Source of the DNA: Dolomedes plantarius
Lineage: Eukaryota; Arthropoda; Arachnida; Araneae; Dolomedidae
Length of the DNA: 64,000 nucleotides
Direction of reading: 5' to 3'
Assembly: GCA_907164885.2 (NCBI GenBank)
Contig: OU015490.1
Span: 234,930,332 to 234,994,331, forward strand
The translations under genes were made by a program, and so were the position numbers. The notes under the pieces were generated by a model. It made no database searches. It saw only the letters and a program-made list of their open reading frames with translations, and was not told where the DNA came from. This document shows positions 13,613 through 24,850 of this stretch, one piece after another (position 1 is the first letter of the stretch; every line of letters starts with the position of its first letter).

Positions 13613-14689
13613 GTTAACTACAGATTGACAAGACATTTCTTTTATTGAACATGGGCCAAATATTAACGTCATTTTTATGTTAACACTAATATCGCTAAGA
13701 TGGACTGATAATATACAATAACTGGTAAATGTAGGATACGTAATGATCTTTTTGCCAAACCCGTTTTTTGCTTACATTTCGTATGGCGACTATAAAATAT
13801 TTCTTTTTCGAAATACTCTTTATTTTATTAAAATCATCAATTTTAAAGATATCAGAAAATGAATCTATTATCCAAATCTTGACGTGATTCTAACCGATAC
13901 AACGTTGAACTTTAAGCTAGTTCCTGGTGCTTGATAAATTCTCTGTTTTTAAGCCATCGCTTCCTTCTGGAGAAGCCATAGCTCCCACCCCCTCGAGTGT
14001 CTCAGGCCAACTGCTTTGTTCTTTGTTCAGACTTCACAGAAAAAAAAGACGCCGCAGAATCAGCATCGAAATTTTCAGAAGCTTCTTTGCATATTCTGCA
14101 GAAACGCGGAGCTTTTGCATGCACGAAACTTTCGTATCTTCTCGAGACATAAAAGACGCGGGCAAGTGCCGTCATCTATCTACTTTTTTTGCAAAATATT
14201 CCCATTTTCTTTGAAAATCCCCACTTTTAGTTATTTATATCTGGTTCTTACTATAATTTGGTGATTATTATTAAATATTATCGATAAAGTTATCGTTACA
14301 ATGGATTAGCTATGGATTGTTGAGAGGTTTGGATGGTCAATGCATATTTTATTGCTCCCAATATTCTTTATATTCCATGCATACTGGATGAAGATCCTGA
14401 CATAATCTAATAGCATAATGGTAAGGATATGTCTGTCAACAGGATGCTCTGGGAACATTTTTTATTTATTTATTTGTGTACTCAGTTTAGAGAAACTGAT
14501 AGCTGTAAAATTGTATAGAAAATAGGTAGTTATATAATTTAAATCGAATACATTTATTATAAATATCGATGTGAATAATTGCTCATCCCTGGAAAAAATA
14601 TTTATCTAATCACATTTTTAGCTTATTGAGAAAGTTAAAAATAATTATAAATGTCCACGAATGGAACTTCAGATTAAAACACCACCAAT
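13613..14689. other. Spacer with an unexplained open region
   Basis: Overlapping plus-strand open frames (13927-14214 and 14016-14264) cover a slightly GC-richer stretch. Neither translation shows a known domain. AGAAGCTTCT near 14079, a CATAAAAG box near 14148 and GAAACTTTCG near 14126 vaguely resemble a heat-shock-type promoter, but the units are imperfect. Confidence 0.25.
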
Positions 14690-15214
14690 AGATTTTATAT
14701 AATGAAAACGATTTGTTGTTGTTTGGTCACTGGAAAATTTGATGTTATAAATTTATTAATTGATCGCATAGAAATTTGCAGTTCAGGAATATTATGCCTT
14801 CTTTTAATTCTTCAAATACTTTTAATTGCGCACCTTTGAGATAAAGAATTTCCGGTGTTTATGTATTTATTGAATTACCTTTTCTATTACGATTTTCTCT
14901 GGTCTAATACATTTTTCACTTTTTTATGCACAACTATTGTTATTTTTCCACTAGATTTTATATAATGAAAACGATTTGGTGTTGTTTGGTCACTGGAAAA
15001 TTTGATGTTATAAATTTATTAATTGATCGCATAGAAATTTGCAGTTGAGGCATATTATGCCTTCTTTTAATTCTTCAAATACTTTTAATTGCGCACCTTT
15101 GAGATAAAGAATTTCCGGTGTTTATGTATTTATTGAATTACCTTTTCTATTAAGATTTTTCTCTGGTATCTTACATTTTTCACTTTTTTATGGACAACTA
15201 TTGTTATTTTTCCA
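14690..15214. repeat. Tandem duplication, 2 x 263 bp
   Basis: The segment from 14690 is repeated from 14953 with only a handful of differences, mostly near the unit ends. The copies directly abut, so this is a local tandem duplication rather than two element insertions. The unit is AT-rich and non-coding. The high identity implies a recent event. Confidence 0.92.
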
Positions 15215-17944
15215 TTGTTTTTCATTTGTATAAGAATGGATATTAATGCTCACACAACAAGGAATAATAACTGTTCCCTGCAATAAATAATGACTCTCAA
15301 CAATGTAGCAAAAGTATGCATCATGTTATATTCTCGGTTATCGATTATCAGTTAATTTCGTCGATCCCAAATCATTACATACAATGAAAAAAATTTTATG
15401 GCCCTTGAATCATGATATATTAGCTCGCTACGTATCCTGACATAAGATCGTTGGCGAGGTCAAAGAAAAGATGATACCACTCTAGGAATAGCAAAGGCAG
15501 ATTGGAAAACTTTCGCGATTTAAAATATTTCAACAAAGAATGATTTTCGACCGCTCCAAAAAACTAGGCCAGGAACATGGCTTCACTTGTAAATTGTGTA
15601 AAATAGACAAAGGCTATCACAATTAGAATTCAAATTATGTATTATTTGAGTGTAACCATATTACGGGCACGGTGGTATATAGGCACGGTGGTCGTATCGT
15701 TTCAGAGAATTTTTTATGCAGATATAATTTTTTATTTAGGGGTACTTTAGTTGAAAGTTTAAGATTAAAAGATAATTAAAGACTTCTGCTACCACTTAGT
15801 TACAAATATCTGCAAATGTCGAGAAATCTTGAGAAGAAACAGCCGAGTTTTCATCAAAGAAACGTAATAGGTACTTCTCTATGTATATTGCGTCGTCATG
15901 TTTGTAGACTTAAAAATAAAAATTCTTGGAAGTATTTTATAATAAGTCTACTTATAGAGGAAAATGGCATGTACTTAAAAGTCAAAGCTTAAAGATTTAA
16001 AAAAGAACCTTACCATTTAGCTATAAATATCTACAAATAGCACATACCATTAAATACGTATATCCTTAATTCACTGGTAAGAAAAAAATTCTTGGACCAA
16101 AATGCGCAAGATATCACAAGTGATTCTTTTAACTCTATGATGTTAAAATTAAAAGCTACTATTGAGGATACTAACATGGGTGGATTTCGGGAGAGATCTT
16201 TGAAAAAATTTGTCAACTACACAAGGGATGGACTGTTATAGATGGCTTCGTTGAAATGAGCTGTCAAGATTCAAAAGGGTAAGCTGTCCTCCGCGAAATG
16301 CGCATACAGCGAATTTTACTACTAACGACCCGTCGTCACGATGGTAACCTGCCCGATAACGAGCAATCACAACTCAAACAGTTAGTACCATCCAAGCCCC
16401 CGTGTCCAGAAGGGCAACGCTCAACATCTCACACCAGTTCAGCTAGCGACACCGTCCGATCCTCGGCCTACGAGGATCGGACCAGACCAGACTGTCCTTG
16501 GTACCAGAGACATACCAAGAGCCAATCCATAAAACAAACTTTCGCCAATTTTAACTCGTATAATGGGCAGCCACTATATCACAAAATATTTCAACTCGTC
16601 CCTCAACCGAAGGTAGCTTTATTAAATCAATAAAAGATACATTCGAATTACAACTTAAACCTGTACCTCCTGTACTGTCAAAAAGAATGTTGCAGTGGAA
16701 GAAGACTGAACCGAAGTCCATCGCATTTTAATCTCTGCAAACATTCCTTTTCTGTTCGTAATATTAGTATAAATTCAACATGTTTAGAAAAATATAACGA
16801 AATGGTAAATGAATAAAAATATTTTAAATTTATTTTTAAAGGGATTAAAAAATAAGATTCATAATGTTAAGAAATATTTAATACTTATTGCTGACCGTGT
16901 AACAATGTAAAACCCTTTTTTTTAACGATCAAAGTGATCATAATCTTTGAATGTTGCACTTAAAAATCTAACAATTTTCTATGAACAGTAACAGTAGCGA
17001 CTCCAACAAAACTCGTCATTTATAACAGCAAAACGTTACATCAAATTTTTGGATACACCATGTAATCGAACTGTGATAGCACTATATTGCAAGTAACATT
17101 ATAAATTTTCATAGATGCAAATAATGTGCCATCCATTGTCCATTTTACGTCCTTGTGGTATTACAAATAAGCTCTGCGATTTTCTCATGAATTGATTTAA
17201 TGAATTGTTCGCGTTTGTTTTCGTCCAAAATTTTGATGATATATAAGCGACATTTCAGTGACATTTTAACTTGCATATTGTCTGAAAGGTTAAGCATTTA
17301 TCAAATGTCAAACTCGTTTATTTCCAGTCAAGCTACACATATTTAATTTATATCCTGTTCAGAAGTTTTATTATTTATGTCAATTTGAATAAATTAGAGG
17401 GAACGGTAAAATTTTCTAATAAACCTTATTTTAATGTATTTTCTCAAATAGTCAGATCAATCTAAAGTGCCCTGAACAAATTTGTTTCAAATGCAACTAA
17501 CAAAAAATGTTTAATTTCATATCCGAACTTAAAAAAATTACATATTAATAATTTAAATATTCATGCTTGGTTTTTATGCTCTATGATATAACGTTTCCTT
17601 TGTCATCAGGACGTCTGTAATTCTCTCTAACTTAAAAAAGAAAACTATAAGAAAACTTGTTGCACAAATCATGTTTTGAGGCCAGATGCAGTATGAGTAA
17701 TAAGGTCTGTACTTCTGAAAAATATTTTTTTCGCTACGTGTTTCAAAACATTAAACCCCTTATCTTTAGTTAGTTAGTGTCCAACAAGTGTACAATCAGG
17801 TGGTTTAAATAAAATGCAATCATGTTCTATATATATATCATAATGGATGGTTGTTGTTTGCCAGTAAGGGGGACTTTTCAATGAAAACGCTCTTTAGCCA
17901 CGAGAATAGTTGGTTAATTTCAATGGGAGCTCCTCATAAATATA
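15215..17944. other. Spacer, one GC-richer patch of unknown nature
   Basis: Positions 16250-16720 are GC-richer and contain an open frame of 111 codons (16298-16633, +) without a recognised domain. It ends in ordinary AT-rich sequence and may be the worn coding part of an unidentified retroelement. The rest of the interval shows nothing. Confidence 0.3.
16454..16482. other. Perfect 12-bp hairpin
   Basis: GTCCGATCCTCG and CGAGGATCGGAC pair perfectly around a 5-nt loop. It lies inside the GC-richer patch. No terminator-like run follows. Confidence 0.6.
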
Positions 17945-18120
17945 ACAACATCACACCCTGGTGCCACCTTAATTTTGACCGAGCACCCCAGGAACGACAT
18001 TCGAGGGGATCGTAACTTCCTCGACTCTCTCTGACAGGATAGAAGGACTTTCAGATCTTCGGATTTAAAATGACCATTCCGGGTTCATAATGAAGGGTTT
18101 AGATCCGTTATCTTCCAACG
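17945..18120 (-). mobile_element. SINE family 2, degenerate copy
   Basis: Phrases such as tggtgccacctTAATTTTGA, a ggatcgtaa stretch and a cctc-rich segment line up with the copies at 20583-20817 and 41617-41932. The tRNA-like head is not recognisable here. Confidence 0.55.
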
Positions 18121-18164
18121 TAAATGAGTTAAGATAATATGTTTCGAAATCAAATAGAGATTTT

Positions 18165-18764
18165 TTATTTTATTTATTTTTTTTTATTAAAAAATACACA
18201 TAAAATTCCCGTGTACCACAAAGTATCACACGGGACTTACAGAGGTAAGTATAAAACACTAAGAAAACATAAGAAACAGACAAAATAAAACAAATAAAAG
18301 AAACTAAGAAGAATTACAAATATTTACAATAAATTTACAAAATAAGCCGAAAGCACACTTCCCAGAAACGAGCAGAGAGAAATTGGGAGGCCAGTTAATA
18401 TTTAAGTCCTTAAGAGCCAATTTAAAAATATTTCTCTCCCTGCGGTACTTCGAACACAAAAACAGAACATGTTCATCATTTTCCACGCCACCAACGCTGC
18501 AATCACAGGGGTGTCGCCGAACACAATTTGAATCTACTCAAATAGCTCTTAAAATTTCCATGTCCTGTGAGGAACTGAGTCAATTTTTTAGTTAGCAAAG
18601 AAGTAATGGCAAGAGAGTCTCATTCTAATGGACGGGAAAAATTTCTTGGTTAAACTACCATTATTTGAGCTGACGTATTCTTGTCTGCCCAATTCTTCAT
18701 CTGCTTCGATTCATTGAAAGAAAAAGATTTTCCCGGTCGTTTACTAATATTTTTTTTTTTTTTA
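18165..18764 (-). mobile_element. 5'-truncated Jockey-like LINE with 15-bp TSD
   Basis: A roughly 600-bp minus-strand insertion lies between two copies of AATCAAATAGAGATT (18150-18164 and 18765-18779). The minus-strand sequence codes, through frameshifts, for the end of a LINE ORF2. It has a KKFFPSIRMRL-type segment, then TQFLTGHGNF, then a Cys-x-Cys...His...Cys cluster (CDC near 18510, then EHVLFLC), and finally a 60-codon open stretch ending at 18304. An A-rich tail with AATAAA-like phrases abuts the left TSD, as expected from target-primed reverse transcription. Confidence 0.8.
18304..18530 (-). pseudogene. LINE ORF2 C-terminal fragment
   Basis: The translation includes a zinc-knuckle-like CDC...EHVLFLC pattern followed by a basic helix-like segment, the usual carboxy end of Jockey-clade ORF2 proteins. 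The TQFLTGHG motif upstream lies in another frame, so the gene is frameshifted. The reverse transcriptase and endonuclease domains are absent because of 5' truncation. Confidence 0.7.
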
Positions 18765-18838
18765 ATCAAATAGAGATTAAAAAAATATTAGTAAACGACC
18801 GGGAAAATCTTTTTCTTTAAATGAATCGAAGCAGATGA
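18697..18838. repeat. Inverted repeat, about 60-bp arms, centred on a LINE TSD
   Basis: The 5' end of the LINE insertion (read from 18757 to 18697 on the minus strand) reappears on the plus strand at 18779-18838 with about one mismatch in 60. The right-hand TSD copy and a T-run lie between the arms. The right arm is outside the TSD, and LINE homology stops abruptly at 18838. Confidence 0.85.
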
Positions 18839-18847
18839 CAAAATACA

Positions 18848-18920
18848 TGGTTTACCATTTATGGGATTTTATTGGTTTACTATTTATGGGCTTTTATTCG
18901 TTTACCATTTATTTCTTTGC
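18848..18920. repeat. Short tandem repeat, about 26-bp unit
   Basis: About two and a half copies of a phrase like ggtttaccatttatggg followed by ttttatt. Confidence 0.6.
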
Positions 18921-18989
18921 CATTAAGTTCTCATAGATGCCCTCTTGGGAGGAGCCACAGTCGCTAAAATATACACCTCCAACGTACCC

Positions 18990-19110
18990 GGTAGCCGTGT
19001 ACCTTCCTTGTTCTAGGCCAGACCTACTCAACCATTTTCTCTCGCAGGCCACATGCATATGTTTGCAACGTAACGCAGGTCGCAACATAACCTCATAATG
19101 TACACTATAC
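18990..19110 (-). mobile_element. hAT terminal fragment
   Basis: The segment from CAGACCTACTCAACC through GGCCACATGCATATGTTTG to GTCGCAACATA matches, in inverse orientation, the right end of the hAT element that finishes at 61021. Only one end was found. The opposite terminus and any coding part are missing. Confidence 0.55.
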
Positions 19111-19130
19111 CTTACATAGTACACTTACTT

Positions 19131-20582
19131 CCTAATATAATAATGTAATAAATAGGACTCAAAACCTAAATATATTCAAGCGTTTATTTAAAATTTTTAA
19201 ATTTAAGACAAACTTTTGAGTAATTTAAACAAATCAGTTTTATACTTGCTACATGGTACTCTCAATACGCCATCAAGGTAACAATCAGTAAGTCGATTTC
19301 CATATACGTTCTTCGCAAAGTTCGATTTGAACTTGAATGATTCACAAAGATACGTTAAAGTGAACAACGTGAACAGCAGGTGGCATATTTTTGTACAGTT
19401 TTGAATTTTTCAAGCCCGAATTTCCAAAAATATGTTTATAAATTCACCTGCCTGATAATGAGTGTGAGTTTTTCGGTTTGCACGTAAGAGTTTGGTTGGC
19501 TGCATGCGCCCCAAGTGTAAAAGTTTGAATTCTCCTTTCTAGGCATTTTCCCTTATTATCGGGTATACCTTGCTCATAAACCGTAATAATGATAGAAAAC
19601 CTAGGTAGAAGGCATTAAGGAGGTGTATATTTTTAAAATAAAGCAAATTTTTTGTTAATGAGATAAAAAAAATATTACCTTTAGTGTTTATATACTGTTA
19701 TTACCCCATTATACTATTCGTAAAAAAATACAAGTGTCATAAAATCGTTCTAACGATATTAATTATCATATATTTTATTGTAAATTTTTCTATCTTCATA
19801 AACTGTATATAAAAAATGATTAATTCAGTTTTTTTTCATTATGCAGCTTAAAATCTCCGTCAGAATCTAGATTAAATACACCGATTTTGCAATTTAATCA
19901 CGACATTAGCAAAACTATTTTCGAATCATCTAGCTTTGTCGAGGATAATTATTAATTAATTATAATCATTACATACACAGGAGGTTTAGACAAGAGCATG
20001 GAAAAAATAGATTTCTTTCATAAAGCGTTAATTTTTCCCTAATTAACGACTCTTTAATTTTAATCTCAACATATTAATGTTGTAGACAGTCTGCTAATAC
20101 TCAAAGAGTTAAAAACATTGTTGTCCTTCCGAACTTACACCCTAATGAGCATACTTAATTATCAATTGAATATTTTCATTGATTAAAAAAAATAGTTTTT
20201 AAGTATGTAATTTTCAATTGTATTTCATTATTTCCCCTTTGATTAACCATAAAGAAAAAAAACGTTCATTGGGAAATGTCATTGTTTTAATTGAAATCAT
20301 AATTTTTATCTCTTATTTTGTTCTATTAGAACAGCAATAAAATGCGATGGGAAATGAAATTACAGATTTCTTTAATTATCAACTGATAATTGAAGTATAT
20401 GATATAAATAACAAAATAAATATGAATAAATCATTTTTTAAACTCTAATAATTTGTATAAGACTTTTTATGTGAACTTCGCGTAAATGTATTTGTAGGAT
20501 TCAGAAAAACCCAATCTTTGAGAAATGAAAGTCTGGAAATATTTTGTCGTTTTTGTTGTTCTCTCTATGTCCCTGACCCTAA
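19131..20582. other. AT-rich spacer, nothing recognised
   Basis: No supported feature in about 1.45 kb. Confidence 0.5.
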
Positions 20583-20817
20583 TACAGACCAACTCCATAT
20601 AGTCTAGCGGGCTGAAGGGTACGGCACGTTTTATATTGGCACCACAAGGGACAGAGACTCATTTAGCCAGGTGCCACCTCAATTTTGATCGAGAACCCGC
20701 AGGGGTGACATCTGTGAGATTCATACCCTCTCCCACCCTCTCTGACCTCATAGAAGGATTTTCAGGCCTACAGATTTAGCGTACCCATAACCAGCGTAGA
20801 TATGGAGTTAACTGTGG
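20583..20817 (-). mobile_element. SINE family 2, headless copy
   Basis: This aligns by eye with 41617-41855: a TCTAGCGGGCTGA-type phrase, then GGCACCACAAGGG, then CAGGTGCCACCTC, then CTCTGACCTCATAGAAGG, then a GATATGGAGTTA phrase. Similarity stops where the tRNA-like head begins in the full copy. The orientation is the same as in the other copies. Confidence 0.7.
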
Positions 20818-22004
20818 ACAAATTTCCGAATTTTCATAATGAAAATCGTAAAATCTCGATCTCTATAGTGTCTTACAATATTTGACATCTCTTCAAACAT
20901 CTTGTAATTAAACAAAGGTTACCAATGCTTTTTGAAACTAATTTACATGTTATAAATATATGAAATAAATCTAAATCAAACAATTAAAAATTACTTTTGT
21001 GATATCAAAATTAATTTTTAGTGATCGCTAGAGGAATTTTTGATATCACTTTAGTGATATAAAAAATTATTTTAGTGATTAATCATTTCATAACATGTGT
21101 TCATGTTTATGATAGTTTTATAATTCTGAATTTTGACACAACATGTATTTGTTAAAAGTTAAACTTATAGTTACACGCCAATTTGAAATTCGCTCTCGAA
21201 GACAAAAATTATTTCGCTTAAACTATTTAGCTCAATATTTTAGGTCGGCTTACAATAATTATAATTATTTATTCCCAATCAGTACTCTCAAGAAATGAAA
21301 TTATTTTTCCACTTATTTCGCATTATTTCATTACTAAATTATATTACGGTAATTCGTTTTTCAATCAACTAGTTATTCATTAAATTTGTCGCTAATTAAT
21401 ATATTTTTTTTAATTTGCGAAAGTTTTTGATGACTAAAAGATGAATTTTTCCCGTACCTTATCGATTTTCCATTCTTCTTGCAATGGTATTTTTTATTTC
21501 CTCATATATTTCGGTTTCCCAAATAAAACTAATTATCTTTGTTTCTCTAATTATATCATCTTTATTGTAAATAAATTTTACCATTGGCCTGCTTATATCT
21601 TTAGATGAATTTAATGATGTTTCGAGTAGAAAACAATGTTTATTTTTTAAAAATACTTGTACAATAAGTGAATTCGGAAATAATTGATTTCAATGCTATT
21701 TATATATGCACCTGAGCATCTTTTCTTTAAAACTATTAAAACTAATTATACTTAATTTACTTTTCAACTTAAGAATAAATAATGCTGAAACATAAGCTTA
21801 TTTGCATTTAAATGTAAATAAAGTATTTTTTTTCATGACACATAATTACATACTACATGCATATGCATGTATGGGCACATGGATATCTCTGAGCACATGT
21901 GCAAGTGGTAGAGAATTTATAAGAAAAAGAGAGAATTTATAAAATCTAAATAAATCAAATGGTGCTAAAATTGTTGAATCCTAGGTTGGCAATAGCCAAA
22001 TTTC
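20818..22004. other. AT-rich spacer, nothing recognised
   Basis: Only short imperfect inverted repeats (for example GTGATATCAAAA near 20999 and its inverse near 21038) are seen. Confidence 0.45.
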
Positions 22005-22055
22005 TATAGTTCTAGTCACTGAAACGCTTTAAGCTTCTCAGTCACTAGAACTATA
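22005..22055. other. 18-bp hairpin, one mismatch
   Basis: TATAGTTCTAGTCACTGA at 22005-22022 and TCAGTCACTAGAACTATA at 22038-22055 pair at 17 of 18 positions around a 15-nt loop. It may be a MITE remnant or a small palindrome. Confidence 0.6.
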
Positions 22056-22485
22056 AAGCTATAACGTTAAAGCTTTAAGCAATAATACCCTGCAGATCGC
22101 AAGAACTTGCTAAATGAACCTCATAACATACATCTTCAATATCGTATTTTATATATAAATTCCCTCATTTCATAAAACAATCTTGTTTATATCGAATCGG
22201 GTGTTACGAACTCATTGGGAAGTTGTTACGGGAAATGTATGAGTATTTGCTTTCTTCTATATTAAATTCTTTCTTTTAAATTCCATATAGACATTTTATT
22301 AACATCTTTTGATTAACTGACTTCCTTTTCTGATAGAAATCTATATATTTAAGTTGTAAGGACGACTTTTTGGGCAGTCCGTGAGAGAAAACTACTGCAT
22401 CAATGTACTTCATTTTGGTCTTAAACGAAAGATTATAATCTGTAGATTTGTCAAATTTGGTTTTTGTAAACGCAATTTCTATTAT

Positions 22486-22862
22486 TGAGCGATAATTTAC
22501 AATTAAAAAAAAATGATTTCTGCGCATGCTCAGTGACATGTTTTAATGATAAATACTTTTATTCCGAGGTGTCTCTCTAGATCTCTCTCTGCCATTTTTA
22601 TTTTTATGATAATTATATTTGTGAAATATAAGATTAAACCTGATGGAAATAGTTTATTTCGAGTTGTTTAATTAGCGATAATTTACAATTAAAAAAAATG
22701 ATTTCTGCGCATGCTCAGTGGCATGTTTATATCTGTCTTTAGAAACTCGCTGTTTCTGCGCATGCTCAGTGACATTTGTAGACATTTGTGACATTTTTAA
22801 ATCTGGCTTTAGATACTAAGTACGAGGCCGCTTAAACACATTAATCTGTTTCTGCGCATTAT
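22486..22862. repeat. Irregular repeats carrying an NRF1-like motif
   Basis: A segment of about 55 bp at 22488-22542 recurs at 22674-22727. Within and beyond it the phrase TTTCTGCGCATGCTCAGTG occurs at 22517, 22702 and 22753, with a truncated TTTCTGCGCAT at 22849. TGCGCATGCTCA differs at one position from the NRF1 consensus YGCGCAYGCGCR. There is no coding content. These could be sub-repeats of an unknown element. Confidence 0.7.
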
Positions 22863-23499
22863 TATGATTTTCAACATTTGGCAATGATGTGTTGAGTATA
22901 ATTTGTGTGTTAGTGCATTTATTTACAATCTAGCCGTCATGTTTTAACGGGTACAAACTAGTGTTTTTTTAAATTTGACATCAATTTGACAGTTGTATAC
23001 TATTCAGATTAAATCGAAACTTTTATTAACTTTTCGCTAATATTAACCATTACACCACTTTTAATGCAATTCAATTTGTATATCCCTCCCGCTTTAGTTG
23101 AATTTGAAATGATTCATAGTGAATATGTAATCGATTATTTTACATTTAGAAATAATTGTGTTAAATAATATTATCATCATTAATGCATGGCTGATATTAC
23201 TCTTTCAAAGTGCAATGCAGATGTAAAGTTATTTGGAAAATTTAATTTAAAAGGGAAATGTTATTAACACAATAAGTCTTTAAATAACGGATTTAGTTCA
23301 TTAATGAACTAGTAATTAAATGATTTTATATTTCTCCTTTCAATTATAGAAATGAATACAATCTGAATTGCAAGTTAATTGCAATTATAGTGAATAAACT
23401 TTAAGTTTTTGTTTTATAACCTTGTAGTGGAAAATACATTTTTCGTCATATGAGAGTATTTATGGTTTGAGTTATCAAAATAAAAAATTGGCTTCTTTG
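22863..23499. other. AT-rich spacer, nothing recognised
   Basis: No supported feature. Confidence 0.45.
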
Positions 23500-23912
23500 C
23501 CATTCGATTAAATGAGAAAAGTATTTAGTTGTTTTTAACGTCATTAGAAGCAATTTTGTTAGATTGTGTTGGGACAGCAGACATACCAGCCTTTATTTAA
23601 AAGAAAAAAAAAACTGTCAAAATTAGGATTTTTTTGTGCAGCCAAATTAGTATTAAAGATGAAAGAAACTTAGCAAGATTTTGGGCACATGGTTTGTTAT
23701 TTCAAAAAATGTAAAAAGCAACCAAAAACTAAAAAATAAAGATTCATGCTGTGTAAGCTTGTGGAAGATAGAATTATGAAGCTGCTTGAAATATGGCAGA
23801 ATGTAGTGAAAAAAAATGGTGAACATGTTGTTGGATAAATGTAAAGATGAAAAACAGAATATTTGTGTTTAATTTTTACTTCAAAACTGAACAAACCTTT
23901 TGGCCAACCCAA
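23500..23912 (+). mobile_element. Internally deleted mariner element
   Basis: The right end reads ...TTTTGGCCAACCCAA followed by TA (23913-23914), the mariner terminus TTGGGTTGGCCAAAA in inverse form. Upstream, 23766-23838 reads through to a stop with MKLLEIWQNVVKKNGEHVVG, which has the shape of a mariner transposase carboxy end (usually LPERWQKV...NGEY). The part before about 23690 resembles a mariner 5' leader. The catalytic domain is missing, and the left TIR was not located. Confidence 0.65.
23766..23838 (+). pseudogene. mariner transposase C-terminus
   Basis: Last 20-odd codons of a mariner transposase ending at TAA 23836-23838. The Trp in EIWQNVV and the Asn-Gly after it are the family landmarks. 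Nothing of the DD34D catalytic domain remains. Confidence 0.6.
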
Positions 23913-24228
23913 TAGTATTAAAGAAGATGTGATGTGCCTTGGCAAACCATATAGTAAAAAGATTAGACTTGTAGCAGAAAGAGAGCAATCATACTGAATG
24001 AGAAATATCATGTGAACTCTTGTAATAAATTTTAAGGACGTTTTGTAAAATTAACTTTAAATGAGAATTTAAAAATGCAGAAGGAGAAGGGAGACATCAA
24101 TGTTAATAGTGCCACTCATAGCAAAAAGAATAGAACAGAATACAAAATAAATAAATAATATTTAATTAAAACTTACATGATAATCAAATTATAGAAAAAC
24201 TGTAACGAAACCTATAATCATTTAAAAA

Positions 24229-24850
24229 AGAAATTTCTAGATTACAAGAAAACATGCCATTGAGGTAATGCCAGTTTTTCTAGAGTTTCGGTAAAACTAT
24301 CGAAAAAAAGTTGATGATGTTCAATACATCGTTTACTTCAGACTTTCAAGTATATAGGAAATTTTTATTCATGCATATATAAGAACATTTAGTATCAAGT
24401 CCCTGGACACTATCGTTCAACCGATGAATGCCTAAAATTAATTCGTATGGAATCAGTCGATATTTTAGCTTTGCTAGTACAGAACAATATGTGTTATTTA
24501 TTTTGTAAAAGATCATTTTATATGAATTTCAATTATCAGTTACAAAGGAAATTTCCAAATTTCTGAAAACCTTGCCACTGAGATATGGACAGTTTTTCTA
24601 GAATTTTAATAAAATATTAAATTACAGTTGATGGAAGTCTATGTTATGTACACTTTGATATTCGTTTCAATATAAAAGGTTTTTTTATGGATACGTTTAT
24701 AATAAAGTAAAGTATCAGTTCTTCAACGCTATTTTTAACCAAATAATTTTTAAAATATGTTTGCCTTACATCAATTGATATTTAGCATTACAAGGGAGAA
24801 TAATATTTGTTGCATTTTTTATGTTAAATACTTTCTACTGAATGAAGGAT
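24229..24850. repeat. Old tandem duplication, two units of about 315 bp
   Basis: Phrases at 24265-24290 (gaggtaatgccagtttttct), at 24446-24470 (cagtcgatattttagc) and between them recur in order at about 24580-24600 and 24775-24790 with many substitutions. The units are diverged and AT-rich. Confidence 0.5.

Noticed and set aside
13927..14264. Basic open frames and a heat-shock-promoter-like arrangement
   Set aside because: The HSE units are imperfect and out of phase, and the two frames overlap each other without known motifs.
16298..16633. 111-codon open frame in a GC-richer patch
   Set aside because: No domain, no start context or splice pattern, and no repeat partner in the window. It is kept only as an unexplained patch.
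23697..24011. 104-codon hydrophobic minus-strand frame
   Set aside because: It lies antisense to the mariner remnant and its TIR. Hydrophobicity comes from T-rich antisense codons.
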